Of a stretch of DNA of 64,000 bases, positions 1 to 11,754 are shown piece after piece. Under the pieces are notes generated by a model, which saw only the letters and a program-made list of their open reading frames with translations, had not been told where the DNA came from and made no database searches. Source of the stretch: Taxillus chinensis. Lineage: Eukaryota; Streptophyta; Magnoliopsida; Santalales; Loranthaceae. Position numbers and translations under genes: made by a program. Numbering within the stretch: the first letter of the stretch is position 1; each line of letters starts with the position of its first letter. The DNA is taken from assembly GCA_023512835.1 (NCBI GenBank), contig CM042087.1:52802765-52866764 (forward strand). Direction: 5' to 3'.

Positions 1-1563
1 TTCCCGCCAAATGCGCCAGCGACGATCGTCAAAATCATTACTTTCAACTACACACTTCCCGTATCTTGAGTACTTTGCTCGGTTGGGAGACCTTCATGAT
101 GGTCCTTTCCCCTACTATTTCCCCTTCTAATGACGACGGTTCCAGGTGACGATGCTCCTTCTTACCCCGTTGTTTAGCCTCCTGGTTTGTATTTTCTTTC
201 TTTACTTTTTCTTCTCCCCCCTCCCTGTCCCTGTTCTTTTCCTGTTTTTGTGCTTGTGAGGGCACTGTGCTCTCTAGTGTGGGGGAGGTTGTGCCTTTTG
301 TTATGTATCTTGCATGCCTCTTATGACTACCCTTGGAGAGGTTATTTGTTTTTCTTCTTTATACATGCTTATACATTATGGGTTGTTGTGTAATATGGGT
401 TTTGATTGGATAATCTTCTGATTTGCCCATCGTTTCCCCTTACACATGGAATGATGTTTTTCATTTGTTTAAGCTAACACTTTGGAAATGCTATACATCG
501 TTAAATGGTAATCGCTTTATTTTTGCTTGGAGTCGCGTGTTTAAGAGCGATACAATATCCATGTTTCCTCCTTTATTTGTGTGTATCCTCCTGGTTGATA
601 AGCTTTGGAAAGTGTATTGTATGTTGTACTATGGTGATTGGTATTGGTCCGCATGGTATGGGTTGGAGTCACATTGTCACTTTGCAAGGTACTACTTCTC
701 TGATGCTCTATTAGTTTTGTTGCTCATAATCTTGATATTCCTATTTGTTCTAGAAAGCCATTTATCTATCAAAAAAAGAAAAAAAAAGAAAAGAGAAAAA
801 AAAGAAAGAAGAAAGCCAAACACAAGAGAGACAAAAAAGATCTATAAAGCAAAGATAGTGTGTTTGCCAATGGAATGGTCTGATCACCCACTCTGTTGGT
901 TTTCCATATTAATATCTCTCTTGTCTCCTCACTCTCATTTTGTTGAAGATATTCTCTCTATTCTCTCTAAAAAAATCCCAACAAAATAAAGAAAGTACAA
1001 TAAAAAAAAGACAGTTGCATTCTTGTATAAAAAGTCACAACTATCGAGGGATGAGTCTTGTTTCAATTAGAGAGCATCATTTTTGTTGTTACCTTTTTCA
1101 AGTGGCATGTGGCAAAGGCTGATTTGGTTAAGTGGTTTGTTTGGTTGTGTCACTAAAGTGAGGGACTATGTGCACTTTCTAACGGTCTGAAGACCCTTGG
1201 TGGAATAGAGTGTTAAGGAATGTGAGATTACTTGAGTGAGGCAGCCTTGTTTTTCCCACCATGAGGGCTCCAAGTTCTTCTTGCTTTTACCTTTTTAACT
1301 TTGCGTGGTTGCTTCACTGTTTATTAGCAATGATGACATATGTTTAATTGACCTAGTGTGGGGGAAGTGTAGTTAGTAATTTTGAGGCAATCTTATTAAA
1401 CTTATTTTTGCTTTGTTCCCCTTGATGTATGGTGCTTGCATAATTAGGATCAACATGTTCTCATTTGTCTTTTTGTTTTCTTATTTTACAACCATTTGTG
1501 TGTGATTGTGTTTTTATTCTAGTCCTTGCTCAGAGACGAGCAAAAGGCAAGTGTGGAGGAATT
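1..1563 (+). mobile_element. 3' internal non-coding part of a Tat/Athila-like Ty3/gypsy element (partial)
   Basis: This stretch carries no convincing gene. It runs into a purine-rich tract and an LTR-like start at 1564, as expected for the 3' internal region of an LTR retrotransposon whose body lies left of the window. The phrase around 1530-1563 (a 'gacgagcaaaag' stretch, then a short purine tract) is what I know from the 3' ends of plant Tat/Athila-type gypsy elements. An A/G-rich low-complexity patch lies at 769-826. The 188-residue open frame at 423-989 is lysine-rich because of that patch and has no recognisable domain. Lineage assignment is inference. Confidence 0.45.
1551..1563 (+). 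other. Polypurine tract next to LTR
   Basis: The purine-rich run 'gtgtggaggaatt' lies directly before a TG dinucleotide at 1564. This is the place where plus-strand priming occurs in LTR retrotransposons. It fixes the orientation (element body to the left, 3' LTR to the right). Confidence 0.5.
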
Positions 1564-2910
1564 TGATGAGAACATTATATATATATATATATATATATAT
1601 CCCCTCTTTTATTCATTTTTGATAGCAAATTCTAATATAATTAGATGTCATTTGTATAAATATATGTTGTTTTGCTTCCCTTTTGTGTATCAGTTCTGAC
1701 CCAAACAAAGTTGAAAAAGGGCAAAACGGGCATCAAATAATGTTGGATAGCTAAAAAGCACTTTACACAGGCCATGGCGACGTAGTGCCTGACCATGGCA
1801 GGCATCTTTTACTGTTCACGTCAAAGTTCTCGCCGTGTCTGCAAAATTAATGGCCGCCGACCTTCATAAACATTCAGAATCTCATCGTCGTGGCCACGGA
1901 TTTTAGTGGTCATGGCCTTTAACGGTATCTTATTTATTTCTTGTTAATATTCTACCATTTTTGGCAACACGTTTGGCATTAAAAGGACCAATGCAGTCCA
2001 TGGTTTGAAAGGAGAAAACTCAGGAAATACAATCTAAAAACGTTTTAGAGAGAAAGGGAGGTGGAAAGAAAGGTGAATATTGAAAAGAGGGTCAATTTCT
2101 TGAAGATCAAAGGAAGGACATTGGCAATTCGCGTGTGACGATCCTTTGCCCCTTAATTTGTAAGGAATTTTCTCTTTAATTTGTATGAAATCCTTAGCCA
2201 TGTGTGGCTAATCTTCTTGTCTAGGGATTGGGAGTAGCCCAATCCCAATTGAATATTCTTTGTAATAATATTGTGATTGGAAAATTTTTCTCTCTAATTC
2301 TTTATCTCCTTCCGGCATGAAAATATTATTGTGATTCGTTTGAATAAACAAATTGCATATCTCAAATAATTAATTGAATGATCAAAAGATGAAAATTGAT
2401 TATTAGAACCCCGAAAAGAGAATTGGGCTTAGTATGTCATGAAAGTAGACCACTATCCTAATGGGAAATTTGATTATCACATGATTTTGATGGGTTTGAT
2501 TTTGTTATAACGTACCATGAAAGTAGGTCATTGTTAAATTAAAATACGTCGTTATTCTGACGAAAGTAGTTGACGATTGCAAATGGATAAATCACCTTAA
2601 AGAATAAAGAGAGAATTGTTACAATTATGTTTCAATGCAAAAATAGGAAATTGGGCATCGGTGAAACCATGAACCCTAGGCAATTGTTCCATTGAATTTT
2701 TCTCCATTTAAATGATATTTTCTGAATTTTAATTTAATTAATTTACTTTCTTTTCTTTAATAATTAATTCATCAAATTTTAAATCAATTGCTTAGATAAT
2801 TAGCGCGTGAGAGTTTTAGGGATTCCTAACCCTTGTCCTTGTGGGATCGACCCGTAATCATTGGCTACACTATATTGACATCGTTGCTTTGCGGTAATTT
2901 CGTTTGTTTG
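1564..2910 (+). mobile_element. 3' LTR of a Tat/Athila-like gypsy element
   Basis: The LTR begins TGATGAGAAC after the polypurine tract. Near its right end (2810-2870) it contains the phrase 'cttgtgggatcgaccc', a hallmark I associate with the end region of Tat/Athila LTRs. An (AT)n microsatellite sits at 1576-1600. The right border is not fixed; no primer-binding site or target duplication was recognised, and 2910 is an estimate. No second copy of this LTR is visible in the window. Confidence 0.5.
1576..1600. repeat. (AT)n microsatellite
   Basis: About 12 uninterrupted AT units near the start of the LTR that begins at 1564. Confidence 0.95.
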
Positions 2911-5639
2911 ATCATGAGACATGACCTCTTTTTTTTGTTTTCCTTCACAAGATCTATCTCGATTTGGATTGGATTCAAGTTGTTTTCTTGTCTTGATTTG
3001 GTATTTGATATGATCCGGTTTTACTCTCGATCTGCTTTCACATGTATGATATGATTACTCCTTCATTCCGCAAGAAGGATGGACACATTTGTTGGTTCAA
3101 GGATCCCATTATGTCCTTGTGTTTCAAGACAAGTGTGCTCTTCTCGCTTTTAATTAAACTCATTATCTATCTTTTTTTGGATTATGAGGTACTTGGGTAT
3201 TTAAAATTGTTTTTCATTCCTTTATTTCAAGTGATGTGATGAGCTTGTAAGAGCATTATTTTTATTATTATTTTCATATGTATGTGTGAATCCCCATAGA
3301 TTCTCAAACTTGGGAGGACAACATAAGGTTGTGAGCATATGTGGTTGACCCGTGAGCATATGTGGTTGACCCATGAACACACCAATTTGGCTAGCTAAAT
3401 GCTTGCTAGTTTGTTCGGCTTAAGTTATAAAAATGTGTTATGAGCACGGAAATTATGCTAAATAGAACTAGATCATGATTTGCGCAGATTTAACACTTAT
3501 CATTTAAAAATGTCTACCTTCAAGAAATGTAGATATGTTACTAGAGTTCTATTTCTAACCTTGCTAATGATTGTTATTTGACCCAGGTCATGAAGATATC
3601 ATATGTGCCTCTTTAGGAACCAAAGTCAAAAGTTTTAAGAGGTCTCTAGTATTATGACATAATGTCATTTCATCTTGATGTTTCATAATTTCTAGTTGAT
3701 GGTCAATTGTGCATGCCTTTAGGCATCTTAATTTATCTTTGTTTATGAATTTTTAATTTGTCTCTTACTGTAAATGAACATGTTTTCCATTTTTCTTCTT
3801 TTTATTGTATATTTGTGGTTTTTCTTTAATATTATGTGTGGGTTTCTTCACACGGTTTTATAAATAGAAGTCTTTATGTCCGGTATTTATTTAAATATGC
3901 TTTTAACAACTCTATCTGCTCTCTATGTGAGTGCATGCATGTATATCCAAAGGAAAAGTAAAATCAATAATACAAACTTGAATATTATAGTATATATATA
4001 TTTAAAAAGTTCAATAATTTTGACTGAAGATTTTGTGGGTTGTGCCTTGTTTCTAGAAGTGCCAATTTTGGTCCATCAATGGCATATCATTAACATTCAT
4101 GGGCAATGTCTTTATAAAACACCGAGAGTTGGTCATAGAAGTGTATCCTTTTTCTTTGATTAAGATATTGTTTTTTATTGATTTCAATTTGTTCGGTGCT
4201 TTGAATTTTTTTTTCATTTCCTCTATATTGTCCTTATATTTTTGTATCTTAAAATATTCATGATTTTCATTAAAAAAAATATACGCCATCTAATCTTTTT
4301 AGCTAATTCAATATTTAGTTTGTGTATTGTATCATATAAAAGTTGGAAATTTTATTTTATTTTTTTTACTACAAATATAAGTTCTCTCACATTTATTCAT
4401 ATCTTGACAACAAACCACTCAACTTATTAGCTTAATTTACCTTAAAACCTCGGTATAATTTTTTAAATTAAAAGGTCAATGTTGTAATATACCAAACAGT
4501 AACAAACTAGCAAATACTAATTTTAAAAATAAAATAAAGGAGGCTATTACAAGTGTTATCTATTGGGAGAGTATTATATAAACTAATGCGTAGTCCTAAT
4601 TATATAAAAAAATATTTCTAATTAATTAAAATATATTTTGCTAAGTATTTATGCGATTTTATTTTTATGCTTTCTTATATAGCTGAACATTATGACATCT
4701 TGTTACTTATTAAAGTCTATTACTAGGTATATTTGAGTACATAAAATAGATTCATTAATTAGACTAAATATAAAATTAGTTCACAATTTGTGAATGGAGT
4801 TTGGGATAGGAGTGTGAAATGAATCACTTGTCCAGGTAAACTAACCCATGGTCCATGCGGACCGGAGCGGACATAATCACACCACGCTATAGTAGCCCTT
4901 ATAACACTCAAGAATTAAGAAATCTTGCTTCCAAGAAACCAAATAACCTTTCCTACAAGCAAGGATGTGAAAAATCACCTTGTGACTCTGTCCGTTAAGC
5001 TTACTGGAACCCCTGTATAAGAGAGCTCCCATAAAGTAATTTAGAACAAGTTTTGATGCTTAAAACATTAGGAGAAAATTAATAGAGTAATACTTCCAAA
5101 AAAGATTAATTCTAGCGTCCTTTTCCATCAACTTTCATTCCCATCTTCCTCAAAATTCACCCTCCATATTCATTATACACAATTCTACTGCTTCTATCCA
5201 TGATGTAGCCAAATTGATGTCGCAGCCATTCTCTAACTAGCTATTGTGTTGTTGCTAAAATTATTTTGACTCATCGAAATTTCTTTAATCAAATAAAACC
5301 AAGCACCAATAATTTATTATAACATAAAATAGCAAAAATGAATATGGACTGAAATAATGAACAAGAGCGTGGACATAAATAACAAAAAAGGAACAAGGAA
5401 GTGTTATTGGTTGATTTTGTTAATTACAATCTTAATATTTCAATTTACCAAGTCAATACCTTCTCATCTACTTTAGAAATATCATGTATAGGAATAAATG
5501 ATCGATAGTGATAAATTTGCAATTTGCTTGTAAGAGTGTAAACCTTTAATTTAGCGACTTTTAGGATTTAGATTCTAATACCTTTGTTATGTTTGTGTTT
5601 TGTAATGTTAATAAAATTAAAATCATAGAAAATATTGTA
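2911..5639. other. AT-rich intergenic DNA, no gene recognised
   Basis: Open frames here are short (under 100 codons) and show no domain. The only clear internal structure is a perfect 21-bp tandem duplication at 3331-3372. I see no RNA gene, transposon terminus or coding exon. Confidence 0.6.
3331..3372. repeat. 21-bp perfect tandem duplication
   Basis: The unit at 3331-3351 ('gtgagcatatgtggttgacc' plus c) is repeated immediately at 3352-3372, with only the last base changed. It looks like a recent replication slip. Confidence 0.9.
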
Positions 5640-7290
5640 AATTCTTTACACCTTTTTTAACCAAATGAAAATAAAATAAAAAGAAATAAAAATAAAAAAA
5701 CTCAAAAAATAAAAGCCTTCAAGTTTTAAGATTTAAAAAAACAAAAAAACCTATAAATAAAAAACTTTTAAAAATTAAATATTAAGTAAGAAAACAAAAA
5801 AAATCATAAACCTTGAAATAAAATAAAAAAACAAAACATTAAAACCATTAAAATAAAATAACTTTTAAAATATCTGAATATACAAAAAAACCTGGAAATA
5901 ATATTATTTGTTTCAAAATTTTAAAAATAAGATTTTTTTTTAAAAAAAATAACAGCTTAGTAAATTAAAACCATTGAACATGGAAAAAAACTTCAAAAAA
6001 AAACAAATTTAAAGTTAGAAAATTTTATAAATAAACAAAAATTAAAACCTAGAAAAAAACTTAGAATTCAAAACAAAAACAAAAACGAAACACAAACCTT
6101 TCAAACAAAAACTGATTCAAAACTTTTAGGAATAAAACTTTAAAGAGTTTTTGGAACACTTTTTAAGACAAAAAAAAATGCTAGAACCTTAAACAAGTGA
6201 AAAAGAACTTGAAATTCAAAAGAAAGAAATAAAAACGTGGAAAAGCCCAAAACAAAAAAAGGAAAAAAAACAAAAAGTAAAAGAAACAAGAAAAATAAAA
6301 AAAATATAGCATTTTAAAAATCGTTAACTAACCGCGATATTAGATAATTAATATTCAACACTAATTGTTTGGACCAAGAACACTTATGACAAATGTTTTT
6401 TGCCTAACAAGCTAAAACTAGTTTTTAAATTTTTGTCATAAGGAACATGTCTTAGAGTACTAGTAGCAGATTCCCTATATAGGTCTGTTTCCCTATATTT
6501 AGGGAAAAAAATTAAAAAGTCATAAAATCATTCCCACAGCAGATGTCCTATATTTAACTTTCTCTATAGGGTTTTTACAGTGTTTTTCAATGTATTGGGA
6601 AGCACTATTCACTCCCTATAATTATTAAATTATATCTAAAAAATTTCTCTCACCTCTCTCATTCACATTTCCCATAACATTAACTTTTATTTGATATTAA
6701 ATTATAAAAAAATATTATTAAATAAAATAAGTAGTATAAAATATTATTTTAATGATATAGAGGATAATTTAAGGAATCTATTGTGATGTATATTTGTATA
6801 GGGAAGCAAAAAGTAGTTTAAATCGTAGAATTTAGGAAAACTTGATGGGAAGTCGCTATTAGTGCTCTTATATTTCAATGTTTTTAAAAAAAATTAAAAA
6901 CAAAAGCTTAATTAAAACTAATGTGAAAGTAATTGAGAAAAGTGATGACTTTTTTTACTATCCTCTAGAAAAATATTATTCATTATTATAACTCATTTGT
7001 TCTACAATACACAAAAAGTTTTAATCAAATTAAAATAAATAAAAACTTATTATTTTTAATATAAGTACCAATTTCGAGCATTGTTATAAGAGTGTTAATT
7101 CTTTTCTACGTGTAATTAATTTTCGAATCCAACTCTAAAATGTAAATCATATATTAGGTAATTCAATTTCAACTCATCTAATTTGGTGGTGACTCTGAAA
7201 AACAAAATAAAAATTTTCAATCAAAATAAGATAGGTTTGAGGGCCTAAACTCATGGATACAATGGGTTAAAGCAATGAACTCATAAACAG
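5640..7290 (-). mobile_element. Degraded antisense Tat/Ogre-like LTR remnant
   Basis: On the minus strand, 7195-7080 reads like the solo LTR at 42990-43140: an 'agagtc(a/g)ccacc' motif, then a block corresponding to 43073-43130 in which most differences are G to A or C to T. Further along the minus strand the solo LTR has a long T-rich region (43270-43790); here the matching place is the extremely A-rich tract at about 5640-6310. The Harbinger-like MITE at 6455-6867 was inserted into it. The borders are approximate. This explains what otherwise looks like featureless A-rich DNA. Confidence 0.5.
6455..6867. mobile_element. PIF/Harbinger-like MITE, family 1, copy 1
   Basis: The element is 413 bp, starts GAGTACTAGTAGCAGATTCC and ends with the imperfect complement (GAAGTCGCTATTAGTGCTC). 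It is flanked by TTA on both sides (6452-6454 and 6868-6870). TTA/TAA target duplications and GAGC-type termini are typical of PIF/Harbinger (Tourist-like) MITEs. Related sequence occurs at 10183-10400 and 14768-15149. It has no coding capacity. Confidence 0.8.
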
Positions 7291-8194
7291 CTAACCGAAA
7301 ATCAAGTGATGACATCGATGATTTAGGATTACCTTGAATCTTTCCGATGTGCTTGTAATAGATTCTCCTCCGGCCCGCTTGAAAGATTGATACTCAGAGC
7401 AATATCAAGCTTGTTTTCGATGATTTAATCACTTCTTAGAATAATATATATAATTTAAATTTAAATTATTTTATTATAAAGTTATAATATATAATAATAA
7501 AATAAAGTAATAAAATAATATATTTTTAAAACACTAACTATAGTTGAAGTTTTTTTAAATATAAGAATATTCACACTAACCTGAAATATAATTTTTTAAA
7601 ATTTAAATAAAATTTTAAATTTTGAAGTTCAAACAAGAAACAAAATGCATCAATATTATTTATTTTCTGAAAATATATTCAATTATGATCTGATAAAACT
7701 AATTTAATTATAGCAAAAGGAAACCTAAAGTTTTCCTAGCATTTGATTCTTGGAAATTAAATCAGGTTGCATAAGAGAAGAGATAATGATTTAAAATTGA
7801 CCAGAGAAAACTTGAAATTAAATATACGTAATAAGTCCCAGCTTTTACGACAAGGATGGATGTAGCGTGGCCATCAATAATGAGAGGCCCTTAGCTTTTA
7901 GCTTGTAGAGATAATCATTGTTGATTGTTTTATGACTTTTGCTTCTAAGTTTCTAACCAATAAAAAAACAAAGTTGGACGAGTATTTTCACATAAAAGGT
8001 AGTATTTTTATTTTTTGATGGAAAACTTTATTTGCGGTAAGTAATTTCTATAAATATATTTTTTCTATTGAATAAAAAATTTAAAAAATAATATTAATCT
8101 AATCACAATAAAAATATTACTCTGCCTATTTACTTATATAATATATTATTATTATTTAAAAATGTTTTACTATTAGTGGTACCCTTTTGATTAA
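7291..8194. other. AT-rich intergenic DNA, no gene recognised
   Basis: Strongly AT-rich with frequent stops in all frames. No terminal repeats, exons or RNA structures were recognised. Confidence 0.6.
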
Positions 8195-8477
8195 GAGCAC
8201 ACATAGTACAATATATTTGCCTACGTAGAGTAGTAATAGCCATAAATTCGACTTGAGATATGTATTTATACTAAAAATTTTATAAAATATTAAATTTCGA
8301 GACATTGACTAACTAAATTTAGCTAGTGTCTAGTTAAATTTAGCTAATTTGTACCTCAAAGTTTAATATTTTATAAAAAATTTAATAAAAACACATATAT
8401 TGATTTAAGTTTGTGGCCAATATTACTTTATGTAGGCAAATTTATTGAAACATTTGACTATTCCACTGTGAGTGCTT
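8195..8477. mobile_element. Foldback MITE
   Basis: Almost the entire 283 bp is one imperfect inverted repeat. The left half contains 'atttgcctacgtagagtagtaat' (8216-8238) and the right half its near complement (about 8424-8446). The central part has 'ttttataaaatattaaa' facing its complement. The termini (GAGCACACATAG / CTGTGAGTGCTT) resemble the GAGC ends of the neighbouring Harbinger-like MITEs, with TAA on the left and TAG on the right as a possible decayed target duplication. Confidence 0.7.
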
Positions 8478-8846
8478 TAGTTAATTTACAAGTAGTAATT
8501 ATATGATTAATTTAAAAAAAATAAATTATTATAGTCTTTTTTTTTGCAAAAAAAAAGTCTTAATTTAGATTCTTTTTCCTAAAAAAAAAATAAAATGGAA
8601 AATATTTCTCGCTCCATAATTTTACTATGGGTACCAGGATAGTGGCTCAGTTTGGGAATGCTTTTAGGAGGCTGCTTTTGCTTATTTTATAAGCAGAAGC
8701 AAAAAAAAGTATTTGGTAAATTTTAAAAAAAGTACTTATAAAAAAGTTTCTTTTTGATTAAAAGCAGAAGGAATTCAAGGGTTGCTTTTAGAAATTACTT
8801 TTCTAGGAAGCAGTTTTTAAAAAATAAAAATGATAATAATATCCTT

Positions 8847-9128
8847 AGTGACAGCGATGATCATGCAATCGGACTGACGAGGGCTAAGATGGAACATGAT
8901 GCCGATGTGGTCGAGATCATAGCGGGCGACGCTGGTGTTCCTCATCTCAATGGCGCAGCAAGCGAGACCAAAGGTCATAGGCCAAATAGACCCACTCCTG
9001 GCCCAGCTCATTAGAGTGTCAATCTTGGAGATCATGAACTCCGCCGTCTTGGAGACCCCCGCTGGGGTGGAAGGCAGCAGAGGACACGAGTACGCCGCAG
9101 GAGACGGTGATAGTGACGCAATGGGCAA
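8847..9128 (-). pseudogene. NDUFS7: Captured fragment of mitochondrial complex I subunit NDUFS7 (PSST / 20 kDa)
   Basis: The frame encodes the N-terminal part of the PSST subunit, the nuclear-encoded protein that carries iron-sulfur cluster N2 next to the quinone site of respiratory complex I. Recognisable landmarks in order are a Ser/Pro-rich leader, [24 protein letters not shown] with the paired cysteines that bind N2, ARYDLD and SPRQSDCMI. The match stops after the IIAVT stretch and runs into AT-rich transposon arm, so the two remaining N2 cysteines and the whole C-terminal half are missing. Several conserved residues are changed (HIGIMFHL replaces the usual RFGIIFRP). It is a dead, transposon-borne copy, not the functional gene. 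Confidence 0.88.
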
Positions 9129-9351
9129 GGTCGTGTGGATTCCGCATGCCCCTGGACGGTAGTGGATGATAGTAACACTAGCCTAGTGGCAGAGGAGGAG
9201 GAATTTCTTGGCGCCATCAGAGCCATCCATCTGTCCGTGTCTTTTTCTGGGTGGGATTTTGACAACCACGCAAAACAATGGATGGAAGAGAGTAGTAATG
9301 AATGTCTCCAGTCCTATCACGCCTCGCTCGCTCGCTCGCTTGCCTAGATTG

Positions 9352-9432
9352 AGATTCCTTTTAGATTTCTATGTCGCGAAATTGGTTTTGGCATTGGATT
9401 ATTTGCACAGTTCGGGGTTGATCTACAGGGGG
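9352..9432 (+). pseudogene. Captured fragment of an AGC-type Ser/Thr protein kinase
   Basis: The plus strand reads FYVAKLVLALDYLHSSGLIY followed by R. This matches kinase subdomain VIa (helix E) and the start of the catalytic loop, where AGC kinases have 'YLHS.G(I/L)IYRDLKPEN'. The homology ends at the arginine, just before the catalytic aspartate. The captured piece is about 27 codons, in the opposite orientation to the NDUFS7 fragment, and followed by a Gly/Asp-rich stretch. The short length makes the subfamily uncertain. Confidence 0.6.
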
Positions 9433-9704
9433 AGCGGCATGGGGACAGGGGAGGAGAGTGGTGGGGATGGGGATGGAGATAGGGTAATATTTTTTAAAAT
9501 GTTATTTATAAAAAATTATAATACAATTAAGAAGGTTATTTTTGTCTTTTAAATTTTTATAGCACTTTTACTAAACACTTATTACCTGTTTTTAGATTTT
9601 AAAATACTTTTACAATTATATTTTACCAAACATTCACCTGTTTATTTTTTAAGCACAGCTAAAAGCAGCTTCTTTTAAAAGCACAATATTATTAAACTAA
9701 GCCA

Positions 9705-10182
9705 ATGACTCGTATGTGGTAAAGATGGTATGGCTATATAAAATAACAAACGATACTCAATCCAAAGTCATTTCCGGAGAGTCTAATTTAATGCTTCAAT
9801 TATGTGGTTTTCTTATTATTTAATGATTTTAGTATTGGTAAAAATATCAAATTAGTCAAATTTTTGTGAGATGTCTTTGATATTATATTACTTGTTTTGT
9901 CCATTTAATCATTAATAATTCAATATTGATGTAGTTATTTATTTATTTTTATTTTGTTACTTGTCTTATGGCAACCATATGAAATTACTTATTATTGGCT
10001 ATTTTTAACATGTCACAAAATTTTGATCAATTTAATTCCTTAATTTTAAAACTTGATTCAATTTTAATTCCTACAATTACTTTGAATTCAAAATTTGTCA
10101 AGTAAGTTTGTCTATTTTTTCTCATTTCTTTTCTTTTCTTGTCAATTAAACTAAGTCATTGGATCATCTCACATCACCTTAA
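9705..10182. other. AT-rich intergenic DNA, no gene recognised
   Basis: No coding frame, repeat or RNA gene could be supported between the Pack-type element and the next MITE. Confidence 0.6.
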
Positions 10183-10400
10183 GAGCACTTGTAACATTTC
10201 CATATAAAAAATCTGTTTCTAGAGAAAAAATTAAAAATTTATAAAATCATCATTACAATAAAAGTTGTATATTTAACTTCCTTCATAGGATTTATACATT
10301 ATTTCTTAATGTATTGAAAAGTTTTATTCACTCCATATAATTATTAAATTATATATATATAAAAAATTCTCTCACCTCTTACCTTCACGCTTTCCACAAC

Positions 10401-10929
10401 TGTGAGTTGTCGTAAAAGAAAAGACGAAAGAAAAAGGAAACTTGACAGGGTTATATATATATACCCGCTGGACCTTTATTTTTCTGCGTAACCTAGCACA
10501 ACGCCATTCTGTATTTTTCTTCTAGCGCCGAACTCTCTCTTCTCCATTGTAGAAGCTACGGCGCGACGGAGTCTCCCATGCCCTTGGGATCTGGATCTGT
10601 AACATTTGAAGCTGTCTGTCTCCCTCCGATTCTACAACAACTGTTTTGGTAGTCGTTTGCCGTTCGTTCGCAACTGTTCCGGCATGTGCGATCGTCGGGT
10701 GAAACTGTCTCTCTCCACCATCTGTTCTGTTTTTTTGTGATCTGTTCTGTGCCATTTGAATATTTGGCAATCTGATAATTTGTAATCTATATTCCTCTTT
10801 GATATAGTGAATTATTCTGTCACTGCCCATGAACGTAACCCTATTCTGGGGTGAACCACGTAAACCTGGTGTTTTTGTGTGTGGTGTGATTTTCTGTTTT
10901 CTATGTTCTTTGCTCAATTATTCCTAACA
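10401..10929 (+). repeat. 5' LTR of the deleted copia element
   Basis: 529 bp, TGTGAGTTGTCG...TTCCTAACA. It is nearly the same as 12834-13418 but lacks about 75 bp present there at roughly 13060-13145. It contains a TATA-like run near 10453-10462. Confidence 0.93.
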
Positions 10930-10932
10930 AAT

Positions 10933-10944
10933 TGGTATCAGAGC
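10933..10944 (+). other. Primer-binding site, tRNA-iMet type
   Basis: TGGTATCAGAGC lies three bases after the 5' LTR. It is complementary to the 3' end of initiator methionine tRNA, the standard primer of Ty1/copia elements. Confidence 0.93.
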
Positions 10945-10981
10945 TGTTGGTTCATCTATGGAAATTTGTTCTAGAGCAAAG

Positions 10982-11752
10982 ATGGAATCACACACTATGA
11001 AGATCGATAAATTCATTGGCAAAAATAATTTTAGTCTGTGGCGTATTAAGATGCATGTGTTATTGAAACAGTAAGGGATCTGGGCTCTGCTTGCTGAGAA
11101 ACAATCTGTTACCGTAGAAGAATCTGTTTTGGCTGTCATAGAAGAGAAAGCTCATTTGACAATTCTGCTCTGTTTGTCAGATGAAATTATTTATGAAATT
11201 GCAGACGAAGAATCTGCAGTAGGTCTGTGGCTGAAGTTGGAGAGTCTCTACATAACAAAATCTCTAACAAATAAGTTACTCTTAAAGCAACGTCTGTTTT
11301 CTCTCCGAATGGATGAAGGTAAATTCTTAAAAGACTACCTTGATGATTTGAATTCAATTTTGATGGATTTACGGAATGTGGATGTCAAAATTGATGATGA
11401 GAATGCAACCCTTATATTACTTATTTCTTTACCTCCTTCATATGAGAATTTTGTGAATCCATTTGTTGTTTGAAAAGAAACAATCAGTCTGGAAGAAGTC
11501 AGGTCAACACTCCATACACGTGAGCTTCGTCACAAGGCATCAGGAACTAGTTCTAATAATTCTAGTGTCTTGGTTGTGATGAATTCTGAGAAGTTCAGGG
11601 GTCATCAGTCATATAGGAATAACAACAGAAGCAGAGGTAATATTAATCATACAAATATTTGCAACTACTGTAAGGAACGTGGATATTGGAAAAATCAGTG
11701 TCCGAAGAAGCAGGCAAGAGAGAAAAATGCAAAAGAAAAGGTTGCAACTTAA
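10982..11752 (+). pseudogene. gag: copia Gag, broken by two stops
   Basis: A single frame runs from the ATG at 10982 to the stop at 11750, with in-frame stops at about 11072 and at 11471. It shows the usual copia Gag order: an N-terminal IDKFIGKNNFSLW motif, a helical UBN2-type region (LTNKLLLKQRLFSLRM, then the conserved 'LP.SYE.F' near 11430) and a zinc knuckle CNYCKERGYWKNQC near 11660-11701. The knuckle histidine is replaced by tyrosine. In a working element Gag forms the virus-like particle and binds the RNA. Confidence 0.85.
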
Positions 11753-11754
11753 CA

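Larger units (their letters stand above)
8643..9704. mobile_element. Non-autonomous TIR transposon with captured gene fragments (Pack-type)
   Basis: The left end (GGCTCAGTTTGGGAATGC, then a GCTGCTTTTGCTT block) is mirrored at the right end (complement GGCTTAGTTTAATAATATTG, then GCTTTTAAAAGAAGCTGC), giving terminal inverted repeats of roughly 50 bp. Between AT-rich arms sits a GC-rich interior, about 8850-9470, unlike its surroundings. It contains a piece of NDUFS7 on the minus strand and a piece of a protein kinase on the plus strand. There is no transposase. I could not identify a convincing target duplication, so the superfamily (Mutator or hAT) is open. This is a Pack-MULE-like arrangement. 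Confidence 0.7.

Noticed and set aside
423..989. 188-codon open frame at the left edge
   Set aside because: No domain, lysine-rich because of an A/G tract, and located in the non-coding 3' region of a gypsy element.
8817..9128. NDUFS7 fragment as a functional host gene
   Set aside because: It lacks the C-terminal half and two of four cluster-binding cysteines, has changed conserved residues, and sits between transposon arms.
10933..10944. tRNA-like TGGTATCAGAGC segments (also at 21294 and 23955)
   Set aside because: They are primer-binding sites after LTRs. No cloverleaf or tRNA gene surrounds them.
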